A stretch of DNA of 64,000 bases from positions 12,769,284 to 12,833,283 of the forward strand of contig OZ010787.1 of the NCBI GenBank assembly GCA_963932465.1. The letters are read 5' to 3'. A program made the translations under genes and the position numbers. The notes under the pieces are model-generated. The model saw only the letters and a program-made list of their open reading frames with translations, had not been told where the DNA came from and did not search any database. Source of the DNA: Maratus speciosus. Taxonomy: Eukaryota > Arthropoda > Arachnida > Araneae > Salticidae. Shown here piece after piece: positions 21,253 to 32,691 of the stretch (the stretch's first letter is position 1; every line of letters begins with the position of its first letter).

Positions 21253-21702
21253 CGGCTTCCCGGCCGTGGTTTTATCGAAATTACGCAAATACTTACACCG
21301 ATAAGTAACGTAAAATAAAACCTCCATAATTTATAGTGTAGCAGAAAACAGAAGAAGAAAACCTCATATGCAAATCAACGTTCATGACTTCAAAAACCAG
21401 AAAAAGGAGATAAGTGCAGAAATCGAGATTTCGCAGAAACGTCTGTTTTATATGAAATAAGGAACATACACTTAAGGAATTTAGTTCGAACTTCTTTGCT
21501 GTTTTACTGTCTCACAAGGAGAGGGCCAACCTTGGTAATCACAGATTTTGATTATTTTAATACATGTTATAGAGTAGAGACCCCTTAGTCTCAGGTTCAA
21601 CGGATTTTATACAACACTTCTTATTTCTTGAGAAACTGGGCGTGGGGGGTGGGTCTAATATTAGTACACAACTTAAATACTTACTTTGTAACAAAATGGA
21701 TA

Positions 21703-21776
21703 GGTTGGTCGTAGCTCAGTTGGTATGGCGTTTGCTGGCTGATCTGCGGGCTCGGGTTCGATACCCAAACGCGCTA
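21703..21776 (+). other. tRNA-like sequence, left arm
   Basis: It contains an A-box-like GTAGCTCAGTTGGTA and B-box-like GGTTCGATACC at tRNA spacing, but the ends do not form a good acceptor stem. I read it as an RNA polymerase III promoter of a SINE-type repeat and not as a working tRNA gene. Confidence 0.6.
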
Positions 21777-22510
21777 TATTTGTTTTTCTCATTTTTTCTT
21801 TTATAAATATAACTGTAATTATAACTTAATAATCTCATTGTCACTTAAAATTTATAATATTATATATCATTTATAATTTTAACCTATTTAAATTTTTACT
21901 TTTAACTAAATAGTTGTATAACACATCATAAAACTGATAATTTTTTTTAAAAAATCACTTTTAAAATGTATTTCCTATATTCTTTATCGATGCAATGATA
22001 TTGAACAATTGTGTCGATTCGTGATTTTAAAGAAATATCATTTATGCATTGCTTTAACAAGGGAAGTCAATACAATGATACTATTACTCTGTTTTTAAAG
22101 TAACAAGCATAATTATATTGAAAATTAGCATCAGAATTAAATTACAACCGATTTTTTGCATATTAAAGATTTTTAAATTTGTAATACGTATGCTTGCGCT
22201 TTCAATTATTTTGCTTTCTTCTTTACCTTCTACTTTTATTTTATTTGAATATGTCTTATTTTATCATAACTAAATGGCGCCACAACAGGTTTTGTAACGA
22301 TTTTGGAACTTTTATTATTCAATAATAGATCTAATTTCTTTTTAAATCTCTTTAAAGGGTGATAAATAATAGTTCAAAATTAAAAGTGATAAATTTAAAT
22401 TTGTTAACATTATAATTAATGTACGATATTTAAAATTTTTAATTAAGATTATTAAAATATAATTACAAGTATATATATATATATAAAACAAAAAATGAGC
22501 AAAACAAATG

Positions 22511-22583
22511 TAGCGCTTTCAGTATCGAACCCGGGGCCGCGGTTCAGCCAGCAAACGCCGTACCGACTGAGCAACGACTAACC
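22511..22583 (-). other. tRNA-like sequence, right arm
   Basis: Inverted counterpart of 21703-21776: on the minus strand GTTGCTCAGTCGGTA and GGTTCGATACT. The B box has one change. The same caution applies. Confidence 0.6.
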
Positions 22584-22846
22584 TATCATTTTTGTTACAA
22601 AGTAAGTATTTAAGTTGTGTACTAATATTAGACCCCCCGGTTTCTCAAGAACTAAGAAGCGTTGTATAAAATCCCTTGAACCTGAGACTAAGGGGTCTCT
22701 ATACCCTACAACATATATTAAAATAATCAAAATCTGTGATTACCAAGGTTGGCCCTCTCCTTGTGAGACTAAGGGGTCTCTACCCTACAACATATATTAA
22801 AATAATCAAAATCTGTGATTACCAAGGTTGGCCCCCTCCTTGTCAG

Positions 22847-23565
22847 TTGTAGAATTCAACATATCAGCTCTAAAATCTTGTCTCTCTATGGGTTTAGTAT
22901 AAACGGCGCCCATGCAACGCTCTGCTGCTTATGTCTGGAAATATTTGAAAAAATTGCATATAATAATAATTGTATATTACTTTTAATCTTATCTTACTCT
23001 GATAGCACAAAATATATTCAATACAAGATCAAAATGATTTAAAATATCAGCTTTATTACATATTCATACCAAATTTGTTGACGCCCAAAGTCAGGGGACA
23101 CAGCTTTGTTGGACCATTACTTTAGTTAGGCCCTTCATGATTGCTATCTAATATTTTGATTAAATAAAATTCTTACTTTAGCTTATTTCATCTTTATAAA
23201 CTCCATTAAAAAGAAGAAAAAAAAATTCTTCAAGGCTACAGATCACAGTCATATCCATTCTAAAATATTTCCTCTCCCCGGATTTCGTGCTGTCGGCAGT
23301 CAACAAGCTGTTATTTATGTCTATAGACAATATTAGAAAAAAAATGCATAATTATGCTAATATAATACAGAAGTTTTAGCATGATTATGGGATTGAATTG
23401 CAAATAGAAGATACCAAATAAAGGAAAAATATTGACAAAAAAAAAAAAATAAGCTTATGAATTTATTTTACATATTTTTATAGTGTATACATGCACTAAT
23501 TTGATAGTGCTTTAATTATTTGGATTCTTTATATGGATTTGATTATAAACGGCTTATGTTATATA
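22847..23565. other. No feature seen
   Basis: AT-rich, with an A-run near 23438-23450. Confidence 0.4.
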
Positions 23566-24341
23566 CATTCTGTTACAAAAAAATGTATGAACCAAGAAAG
23601 AATTGAGCCAGAGCTACGTAACTTTGCGTGCTGATATAATTTGATGAGATATGTAAATGATTAACATTTAAGCACCACTGACCAATGGAGGTTTCTGCAA
23701 TGCGCATTTAAATTGCTCAGAAGGCAACATTTAAAAGAACCGGTACTCGATTTCACGGGTGGTTAGAACTGAACTACCTTTGTTGATACATAGTATTTGA
23801 AAGAATACCTTTAGGACGTACTCGGCGGCAGTACGAACAGCGGTTCGTCTTCGAAAGGGATCGAACCATAGGCCCCAGAAGAGCGGATTGGTCCAACAGA
23901 CGTAGCAGCCAGAGTTTTGGTCTAACAAGGAAGGTCTCCTTACTGGGCATACTCAGAATATTTTGAAAAAAATACCAATTAAACTACTTATAATGTAAGT
24001 GCAGGTAATATGGCCACCTTAAGGATAAAAAAAATTTTAACCATAGTAGTAACTGATTTTTAAAAAAATAATCTTAAAGAGAAGACTCTTTTTAGTACTA
24101 GAAAAAAAATTATAAATCGAAATTAATCAAGATTTAAACCTGCAAGAATTTTTTTTTTTTAAAAGTGTAGTTGATGAAGGTGATATGCCCATATGCAGGT
24201 AATATGCCCATAGGAGAAATATAATGAAAAGATTGATATTTAACGCATAAGAAACATCAATTATTATAAAAACAAATTTAATTTTTGAAACTTTACAGAA
24301 ATTAATGAAAATAAAAGCAAAAGAAAATTTAGAAAACAGTT

Positions 24342-26015
24342 TTAAGCAATTTTAAACATTTCACGGTAAAAAAAGCTTTTAAGTTTTTTTAAAACTTCAC
24401 ATGTATGGCAAGTAAAAACTTCCATATCTTTCTTGGTAAATTTGACGCATTCCTCGTTCACATAATTACGATACGCAACACATAATCTCAAATCCACAAC
24501 TTTTTCATTGTTGCAAATACTGCAAAACAAACTGTCTTTATCACTTTTCTTTGCTAGGGAAACTTTTCCACTATTCATCGCAAACGGACGTATTTGTTGG
24601 TTTAATCGCTGTCGTGATGTTTGAGTGTCTTCAGTATTATTTTGAGAAGCTTTGGGAAAGAGGTATTTTTTTCAGAATTATGAGGTAATTTGTATTAGGA
24701 GGTAAACAATGTACAAGAAAAACATTTTTTTCAGCCTCATCCACAATAGAGTAATCTAGATGGGACTTAACCCCCATGAAAGATAAGAAGACAGCGTCCT
24801 TGTGGCATAAATTTCGAAAAATGACTTATCCGTTTAACAAAGGTCTGCGCTGCCATGTTTCTAGACCGGGAGCCGGCAGCACAGACAATCACCTCATCGA
24901 GTTCACGGCTGAAATTTTAGAATTAGTTAAAACTCGATTTGCATATTAAAATGCAACTGGTCTGCCAAGTCCTATCTTGGTGGAAAACACTTGAAAACGC
25001 GATTTCAGCGGTTCATTCGTAGGTTTACCATTGTGCTTTCCTGCTGCCAGTCCTCCCTGTTTTCATGCCTTTGGGTGCAGGAAAACACAATGGCAAACCT
25101 ACGAGTCAACCAGTAAAATCGAGGTTTTAGGTGTTTTCCATCAAGATAGGACTTGGCAGACCAGTTGCATTTTAATATGCAAATCGGGTTTTAACTAATT
25201 CAAAAATTTCAGTCATGAACTCGATGAGGTGACTGTCTGTGCCTACCGGTCTATTCCTTTTGTTGTCATTTGTCATGCAGAATCAACAGGCAAATTATCT
25301 ACCCACTCTGGTTTCATTCTTTTACCTTTAAACAAAATCATACGGGGAATAACAGCCCCAGTTGCACTCACCAAGCCACAATTGTTACTATTTCACCATG
25401 CTGTTTAGCAACCAAATGCACCCTTTTTGAGCCTTTTTCAGCATAAACAGTTAGATCGTTACACAAACTGAGACGACATCCTTTTTCGTCCGTATAAAAT
25501 ATTCGTTCTTGGGATGTCATGAGACTATTGTCAATTAGAACTTTTCGAAATTTACTAGAAAAATCATCAATAATAAATTTATTGAGCTTTGCTGCTCTGG
25601 CAGGATTCATTAGTTTAATTTTCCTCCTGGAAAAATTCGGATTTTTTGCTAAAAATGCTTTCAACTAGTATTGGCTAGAAATGCCTTTTCTAAATAAAAA
25701 TTTGTGGGTTATTTCATTTTCACTTCAAAATTTAAAAACGCACAGTTTAATGATTTTTGACGTAACAGGATAACCGACATCAGCAAGCCTAAAAATTCTT
25801 GTGGGGAGATTTTTTTCTTGATCTGGTGTGAGAACTGGTTTTCTACCCAATAGCAATATATGTCTTATTATTAACAATATAACGATGAGCAGTTCATCTA
25901 GGAATATATACCTTTTTAAAGCAGCATTTAGCGGTAATTTACAAACCTTTATTGCTGCCAAAGAACCATTTAGGCTTTTCTGGCTCAAAAGGCCTCTTTT
26001 CCCTTCGGAATTCAT
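24342..26015 (-). pseudogene. pogo/jerky-type (DDE_1) transposase with C-terminal zinc finger
   Basis: The minus strand starts at 26015 with a DNA-binding part (SQKSLNGSLAAIKVCKLPLN; then GRKPVLTPDQEKNLPTRIF). It continues with NPNFSRRKIKLMNPARAAKL and the catalytic block RIFYTDEKGCRLSLCNDLTV, EKGSKRVHLVAKQHGEIVTI, then in another frame TGAVIPRMILFKGKRMKPEW. A 388-bp MITE follows, then FSKFMPQGRCLLIFHG. The last 78 codons have a Cys pattern, LFCSICNN and MEVFTCHTC, like the PHD-type finger at the end of some jerky-like transposases. At least four frame breaks make it inactive. In live relatives the protein binds the inverted repeats and cuts the DNA. Confidence 0.83.
24864..25251. repeat. 388-bp palindromic MITE in the pogo transposase
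   Basis: The two halves are inverted copies (GCACAGACA, CACCTCATCGAGTTCA, TTGCATATTAAAATGCAACT, GTCTGCCAAGTCCTATCTTG, with complements on the other side). TA flanks both ends (24862-24863 and 25252-25253). Removing it rejoins the transposase reading near FVK-FSKFMPQ, which shows it came after the gene. Confidence 0.88.
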
Positions 26016-26116
26016 AGTCTAAAGAAGTTTATCTAAACTTCATTCTATTTTACGTAAGCTAATTTATTTCATAATTATTATATTTGATTTTGTGTTTACT
26101 TGGTATGTAATATATA

Positions 26117-26898
26117 CAGGGTGGTCATAAAAAAAACTTTGCCGATATATGGAACTCTAAACTCTAACGGCTGTTCCGTTTAACCGATCGAGATGAGATT
26201 TCAGATATAGTTATTCAGACGTATGAGCTCGGGATTCTGTGAACGGCATCAAATTGACGCTCACGGTTACGGTTATAGGTACAGAAACTCGAAATTTTCG
26301 AATGGCAACGCCTTTTTTTTTCATCGCAAAATGCTCAGCGCATGCGATAACCATAAATAGCGCTCGAAAGGTACGTGTATCGCAATAAAGGAACGCGTTA
26401 TGCACGCACAAAAAACAGCTCGGCGAACGGCTAAAAACAACACAATCAGGGCGCACGGAGAAAATTTGCATATGACAGAGGCAAGACACCAATCACAGAA
26501 CGCAGATCGACAGATAATCAGCGTAGAAAACGGATTCTTGCCTCTGTCATATGCAAATTTCCTTCGTGCCCCTCTATCGTGTTGTTTTTGGCCGTTCGCT
26601 GAGCTGTTTTTTGTGCGTGCATAACGCGTCCGTTTATTGCGATACACGTACCGTTCCAGCGGTATTTAGGGTTTTGGCATTCGCTGAGCATTTTGCGACG
26701 AAAACAAATGGGCGTTGCCATTCGAAAATTTCGAGTTTCTGTACCTATAACCGTAACCGTGAGCGCCAATTTGCTGCCGTTCTCAGAATCCCGAGCTCAT
26801 ACCTCTGAATAACTATATTTGAAATCTCATCTCAATCGGTTAAACGGAACGGCCGCTAGAGCTCCATATATCGGCAAAGTTTTTTTAAGACCACCCTG
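26117..26898. repeat. 782-bp near-perfect palindrome (Tc1/mariner-like foldback)
   Basis: The ends CAGGGTGGTCATAAAAAAAA and, complemented, CAGGGTGGTCTTAAAAAAAC lead into arms of about 365 bp with a spacer of about 50 bp near 26485-26535. TA duplications lie at 26115-26116 and 26899-26900. Open frames on both strands mirror each other and are not genes. It sits upstream of the pogo transposase start. Confidence 0.9.
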
Positions 26899-27770
26899 TA
26901 CTTTTAAGAGTTTAATGATTTAGTATTTAATGCCAGTAGTGTAAATAAATTTTTTAACTGGTTATGTATATAAATAAAATAAATAAATATACAAAAATGG
27001 AGAAATTTATTTATATGAATGTAATATGGTCATACGTGCAGGTAATATGCCCAATGGGCATATTGCCAATAATAATGATTTAAAAAAAAGCGTTTGTAAT
27101 TCTGCTTGAACACTCAGATATTGAAATTCATTTATACACTTAAAAAGACCATTATACCAGCTAAAATATTATGTATAATATTAAATACAAATACTTTATT
27201 TAAATAAAAAAAATAACAAACTTATCAGAGGAAAATTTATAATATGCCAACGCAACTAAAAACCTATCAATAATTACTACCCCCCTGTGCACTTGATCAA
27301 GGATTGCGGGCAAAGCGGTACTAAACTATGTTCTTCGGACATCCAGAGACTAGATTCAAGCGCCATATTTTGGATTTCCCTGAAATTAATAACATTATTG
27401 CCGGTTGGCCATATTAACTGCATTGGCCATATTTGTATCACTTACCTTACATGTAATAGAGGATCAGTCAAATTTAGCGGCGGAAATACAGTAGAAAGAC
27501 ACTAAAAAAATAAAATACTTTCGAGTATTTGGCGCGAAAAGACGAAAGCGTTACGCGATTTGGCGAGCAGTGTTTTTCCTCGCCAAAAGCAAAAGATTTT
27601 AATGCACCTGAAAATTGTTTGTTAATTGATTTTTAGAATGTGTGTAAAAGTATTTAATAAATTTATTCATAAACAATGAGAGAGTTTAATAAATACATTT
27701 TTTCGTATTACATATTTATGTTGCTTGTTATTTAATTTTATTATTTTAAAAACAATTTCATATATAAAAA

Positions 27771-30256
27771 GTCCTTCCGGCCAGTGCCGGGAGGAAGAGG
27801 TAGCTTTCATATTCCTTATTTTAAAAAAGCCAACTTATATCATTCAAACACACGAAACTCAATTTAGTGGAAACCGAATATAGGAGATTCAATACTAATT
27901 TTTATCAATATAATGAATGAGAATTTCGCGAAATTAGTCAGCTTTATCCAAGCTGCTTTTCTTTAAAGTAACTTATATTTGGCTGCCAAATTCGGCGATT
28001 TCTTAAAGTGCCTTCCATTTTAAGACAACATGGTGGATGAGGCTAACCATTGAACTTGGTCAAGACCTTAGTAATTGCTGTGCACATGCTCACTCACATC
28101 GGAATCGGTTGATATATACGAGTGCTGTCGCATGCAAAAAATCAGATTTTTCAAAATGTCACCCACAATAGAAATTGAAACTGCTATATCTGAGCCATTT
28201 TTTAAGGTAAAGACAAACAAAAAATGCTCCTGAATCCTTATATCAAGGTCAAATACTTAAGAAAGAAACCTTTTTCAATTTCTAATTTTTTTTGTACCTC
28301 ACTTTAAATATATATATATTTTTTAATTTAATGGCCGCCATTTTGAAACAAGCTGGCTGATGAATCTGGCCAGCGAACTTGGTCGAGGTATTGGTGTATA
28401 CTATCCACATGCCTTCTTACATCGAAATAGGCGAATACGTGTGTTATCGCGTGACAAATACAAGATCGTTTCAAAATGTTAGCCATGCTAGAAATTCAAA
28501 GTGCTATAATTCAAACATTTTTTAAGATATAAACAAAAGAACAAATTTTCAGAAACAAAAACTGCTCTGGAATCTTTGTATCAAGGCCAAACACATAAAA
28601 AAAATCTTTTTCATTTTCCAATTTTTTAATACCTCATTTTAAATTTTAAATTTAATTTATTTTTAAATGGCAACCCTTTTGAAACAAGATGGCGAATGCA
28701 GCTGGCCAACGAACTCGATTGAGACATTGGTATGTACTATGTACAGACCAAGTTACATCCAAATCGGTTCATAAATACGCCTGTTATCGCGTGACAAAAA
28801 TCAGGTAGTTTTAAAATGTCAGCCACAATAGAAATTCAAAATGCGATTACTCAGCCATTTTTTTAGATATAGACGAAAAAAAACTGTTCCGGAATCTTTG
28901 TATTAAGGTCAAACACATACAAAAAAAATCTTTTTCATTTTCCAATTTTTTGGTATCTCGTTTTAATTTTTTAATTTTTAAAATTTTTTTAAATGGCCGC
29001 CATTTTGAAACAAGATGGCGGATGAAGCTGGCCAACGAACTCGGTCGAGATATTTGTATGTACTACGTACACACCAATGTACATCCAAATCGGTTCATAA
29101 ATACGCCTGTTATTACGTGACAAAAATCAGGAAGTTTTAAAATGTCAGCCACGCTAGAAATTCAAAATGCTATAACTCAGCCATTTTTTAAGATATAGAC
29201 GAAACAAAAACTGCTCCGAAATTTTTGTATAAACGTCAAATACATAATAAAAAATATTTTTCCATTTTCAATTTTTTGGTACCACATTTCAAATTTTAAA
29301 TTTTTTTAAAAAATTTAAATGGCCGCCATTTTGAAACAAAATGGCGGATGAAGCTGGCCAACGAACTCGGTCGAGACATTGGTATGTACTATGTACACAC
29401 CGAATTACATCGAAATCGGTTCATAAATACGCCTTTTATCGCGTGACAAATTTCAGGACGTTTCAAAATGCCAGCCACGCTAGAAATTCAAAATGCTGCA
29501 ACTCAGCCATTTTTTAAGATATAGACGAAACAAAAACTGCTCCGAAATTTTTGTATAAACGTCAAATACATAATAAAAAATATTTTTCCATTTTCAATTT
29601 TTTGGTACCACATTTCAAATTTTAAATTTTTTTAAAAAATTTAAATGGCCGCCATTTTGAAACAAAATGGCGGATGAAGCTGGCCAACGAACTCGGTCGA
29701 GACATTGGTATGTACTATGTACACACCGAATTACATCGAAATCGGTTCATAAATACGCCTTTTATCGCGTGACAAATTTCAGGACGTTTCAAAATGCCAG
29801 CCACGCTAGAAATTCAAAATGCTATAACTCAGCCATTTTTTAAGATATAGACGAAACAAAAACTGCTCTGGAATCTTTGTAAAAAGGTCAAATACATAAG
29901 AAAAAAATATTTTTCCATTTTTAATTTTTTGGTACCCCATTTCAAATTTTAACTTTTTAAAAAAATTTTAAATGGCCGCCATTTTGAAACAAAATGGCGG
30001 ATGAAGCTGGCCAACGAACTCGGTCGAGACATTGGTATGTACTATGTACACACTGAATTACATCGAAATAGGTTGATAATTACGAGAGTTAGAGTGTGAC
30101 ATAGGTCATATATATATATATATATATATCAATTTTGAACGGAGGGTGGTTTCGGTGTCTGGGGGTCATGATCGATGAAAATATACCAAAATTTTTTGAA
30201 ATCGCTTTCCTCCGAACGGCTGCAATAGGTAGCTTTTTGTAATGAAAGCTACCTAA
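27771..30256. mobile_element. Helitron-like non-autonomous element with ~326-bp tandem repeats, copy A
   Basis: It starts GTCCTTCCGGCCAGTGCCGG and ends with a hairpin AGGTAGCTTT...AAAGCTACCT followed by AA, giving CTAA at the 3' end. This fits the CTRR plus hairpin of Helitrons, and the TCC near the start fits the 5' TC. Seven units each hold a core like GGCCGCCATTTTGAAACAAA and ATGGCGGATGAAGCTGGCC (near 28010, 28330, 28668, 28993, 29320, 29646 and 29971). The last unit is followed by (TA)n at 30110-30128. There is no Rep/helicase. Copy B is at 50731-52921. The A-rich target hides the exact insertion point. Confidence 0.7.
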
Positions 30257-31111
30257 AAATACTTTCATATATTTTAGAGTATTCCAAAATAAAGGCAAGA
30301 TTCATTTAGCAGTTATTCATTACAATATCAAAGAATTCGTCGTTTCCATAGCAACAAAATTGAATCGACAGCGCTCAATTGGACTTAATTTTGAGATATT
30401 GAATTATAATTTATTATAATTTTGTTTTAATTCATAAAATTTGATATTTAACTTTCATTATAAATATATATAGGTATATATATATTTATTTATTTCCAAA
30501 CTATAGTTAAATCAAACTAAAACTGACAAAACTAAAGTTATTTACGCTAAATTTATTTAAACAAGTTCAATATGAAACATTTTTATCTTAAAGAGTATTC
30601 GACATGAAAAAGTATTTTTCGAAATTTCATTTCATCGCCAACTGATGATAAATCGCCAAATAAACGAAATTTTCATTATTTTTTTACGAACGTTCTATCG
30701 AAATTCCGCCAAATTTTTTTATAAACATATATATCCACATGAGACGAACATTTTGTAATTTTTTCAAATTTTTCTGAATATGCCCGTATGGAGACCTTCC
30801 TTGTAAGCGATATTTGTAGTTTCATTGTATTGTTGGCATCAGTGGATCAGTGAAGTCACGGCCACTCGCTGCGCGAAATTTGACTTTCCATAAGACTTTT
30901 AGCATTAGTGCGAAATCCTGCAGTTTCATTGGCTATGGGTTCACCGATAGCCAATGAAACTGAACCGAACTTCTTTCCCAGAAAGGATAAGTATAAGAGT
31001 AGGATATTGTGTAAAGGCAGGGTCGTACTGGCATAACTGTTAGGGCGGTGGCAAAATGGATAAAAAGGGCACCGATTGCCTTACAAAAAGGCCCAAATGC
31101 ATATATATATA

Positions 31112-32691
31112 AGGTGTGTCCCAACGAAATAAAGCCACCCTAATTCTGTGCCGTAACTGGACACGAAACAAACAAATAAGAACAAGACAAATATATTAAG
31201 AAAGTCCATATACAAATACATAATACACAGTAACTCATTCCCTGCCCCACCTGGGCAGGAGAAAAAGATGAATGTGTAAAAAAAGAGGGGAAAAAGTGTC
31301 CCGCCGAAATAAAGCCACAGTCAATATTAGTACGTATTGGTAACTACCGACATTCGAGCTGCTGCAGGTCAACATTTTTATGATGTCAGGAAGTTGTCAA
31401 ATACTTATTCTGAGCCAGTCGGAATTTCTGCAGACTTTAGAAGGCTGAATTTTCTATTTCTCCTTCAGTATTGGAATGGGAGTGAAAACCCACCTATCAA
31501 AGTTCGAAAAAGGACAAATAACAACTTTTAAGGAAAAAGGTCTTTCACATAGACTAATATCTAAGCAAATCAAACGATCTAAAACCGTAACAAACAATTT
31601 TGTAAATCAGGGAAATACGTACGGGTATAAAAAAAAAAAGTGGTGTACATGCAGAAAAATGACTTCCAGGCAGAAAAGAGAAGTTTTGCGTCGTCTTCAC
31701 GAGGTGGTATTTCCCTACAACAGTTGACAAACGAAGATAACACCCCTGTGACAGAATCAACCTTGAAACGAATTGAAAAACGTATAGGCATCTTGCAACA
31801 CAAGAAAAGGAAACAGCTGCCCATGTTGAAAGTTATCCACATGCAATGGAAAGTCGATTAGGCCAAATATCATCGAACCTGGAAGGACCAGTGGCATCGT
31901 GTTATAGTCTCAGATGAGAAAAACATTAATTTGGATGGGCCAGACGACCTTGCTTTCTATTGGTATGACATGAGGAAAGAAGAGAAATTTTTTCCAAAAG
32001 ACAGCAAAGTGGAGGCTCATTAACGGTGTGGGGAGGCATCGGTTATGGAGATAAACATAACCTGGCTTTTCTCTCAGGCCGCATGAAGCCTACCGATTAC
32101 CAAGAAATGCTAGAAAACCATTTACTGTCATTTGCAAAGAGACTTTGTAGACTAAGTTGGATCTTCCAGGCGGACAAGACCTCCATTCACGTTCAAAAAT
32201 CCTCCTGGGAATGGGTTTTGGGATAATCGGGTACATGTCATGGAATCACCTGTACATTTTTCCTGATCTCAATCCCCAAGAAAATGTATGAGGTATCCTC
32301 AGTAGGGCTGTATATGCCAATAACAGACAGTTTCAGTCTGTGACAAAATTGAAGGTCGTCATCATTGAAGCGTGGGAGAATATTGATGCTATTTTCTTCC
32401 AAGGATTGGTAAATGGTATGCCACATCGTATATTCCACGTCATATATAACCATGGCGGATATATTGTCTATTAACAGTAGTGGCTTTATTTCGGCGGGAC
32501 ACCCCCCCCCCCTCTTTTTTTTACAAATACATTTTTTTCCTGCCCAAGTAAGGCAGGGAGTGAGTTACTCCTTGTAAATATGTATTTGTATATATATTTT
32601 TTCTTTATATATTTGTTTCGTTCTTATTGGTTTTTTTCGTGTCCAATTACAGCACACAATCACGGTGGCTTTATTTCGGTGGGACACCTCT
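31112..32691 (+). mobile_element. Tc1-like transposon with IR/DR-type ends
   Basis: Each end has a long inverted repeat of about 200 bp that holds two copies of a binding-site-like repeat. The outer copies are GTGTCCCAACGAAATAAAGC near 31116 and its complement near 32670; the inner copies are GTGTCCCGCCGAAATAAAGC near 31297 and its complement near 32486. TA lies at both ends. Such paired direct repeats in inverted ends are known from Sleeping Beauty-like Tc1 elements. Confidence 0.87.
31476..32474 (+). pseudogene. Tc1-like transposase (IR/DR element)
   Basis: The start MGVKTHLSKFEKGQITTFKE and KGLSHRLISKQIKRSKTVTN are the paired helix-turn-helix. Next come TSRQKREVLRRLHEVV, ISLQQLTNEDNTPVTESTLK, the first Asp in HRVIVSDEKNINLDGPDD, the second in WIFQADKTSIHVQKSS, and the third-motif Glu in FPDLNPQENV. 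The C-terminal end is LVNGMPHRIFHVIYNHGGY. All three catalytic positions are recognisable (DDE), but several frameshifts and stops break the gene. Length is near the usual 340 codons. Confidence 0.9.

Larger units (their letters stand above)
21509..22846. mobile_element. Foldback element with a tRNA-like head in each arm
   Basis: The left arm (about 21509-21790) and right arm (about 22497-22846) are inverted copies sharing GGCCAACCTTGGTAATCACA, GACCCCTTAGTCTCAGGTTC, CTAATATTAGTACACAACTT and a tRNA-like module. An AT-rich spacer of about 700 bp lies between. The right arm has an extra direct duplication of about 80 bp (from about 22688 to 22845). No protein is encoded. It may have arisen when two tRNA-SINE-like copies fused head to head. 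Confidence 0.8.
23995..27452 (-). mobile_element. pogo-like transposon inside the Harbinger-like MITE
   Basis: It is absent from the matching copy at 53272-54209. Both ends carry repeated inverted motifs: GCAGGTAATATGGCC near 24001 and GCAGGTAATATGCCCA near 24196 and 27040, with complements GGCCATATTAACTGC near 27407 and GGCCATATTTG near 27425. Exact ends are uncertain by a few bases; ATGTAA occurs at both borders. It encodes the broken transposase at 24342-26015 and has been hit by two MITEs. Confidence 0.78.
23926..30803. mobile_element. PIF/Harbinger-like MITE with two large insertions
   Basis: Termini CAAGGAAGGTCTCCTTACTG (left) and, complemented, CAAGGAAGGTCTCCATACGG (right) with TAA on both sides (23923-23925 and 30804-30806). 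Three-base TWA duplications are typical of PIF/Harbinger. A second copy at 53272-54209, in reverse, is 938 bp and lacks both insertions. This proves that 23995-27452 and 27771-30256 were added later. The element itself has no transposase. Confidence 0.88.

Noticed and set aside
21703..21776. Functional tRNA gene
   Set aside because: Promoter boxes are present but the acceptor and anticodon stems are poor, and an inverted copy lies in the other arm of a foldback.
24864..25251. Hairpin as a regulatory RNA
   Set aside because: TA duplications and its position inside a transposase gene show it is a MITE.
26321..26808. Open frames on both strands around 26.3-26.8 kb
   Set aside because: They mirror each other because the region is a palindrome.
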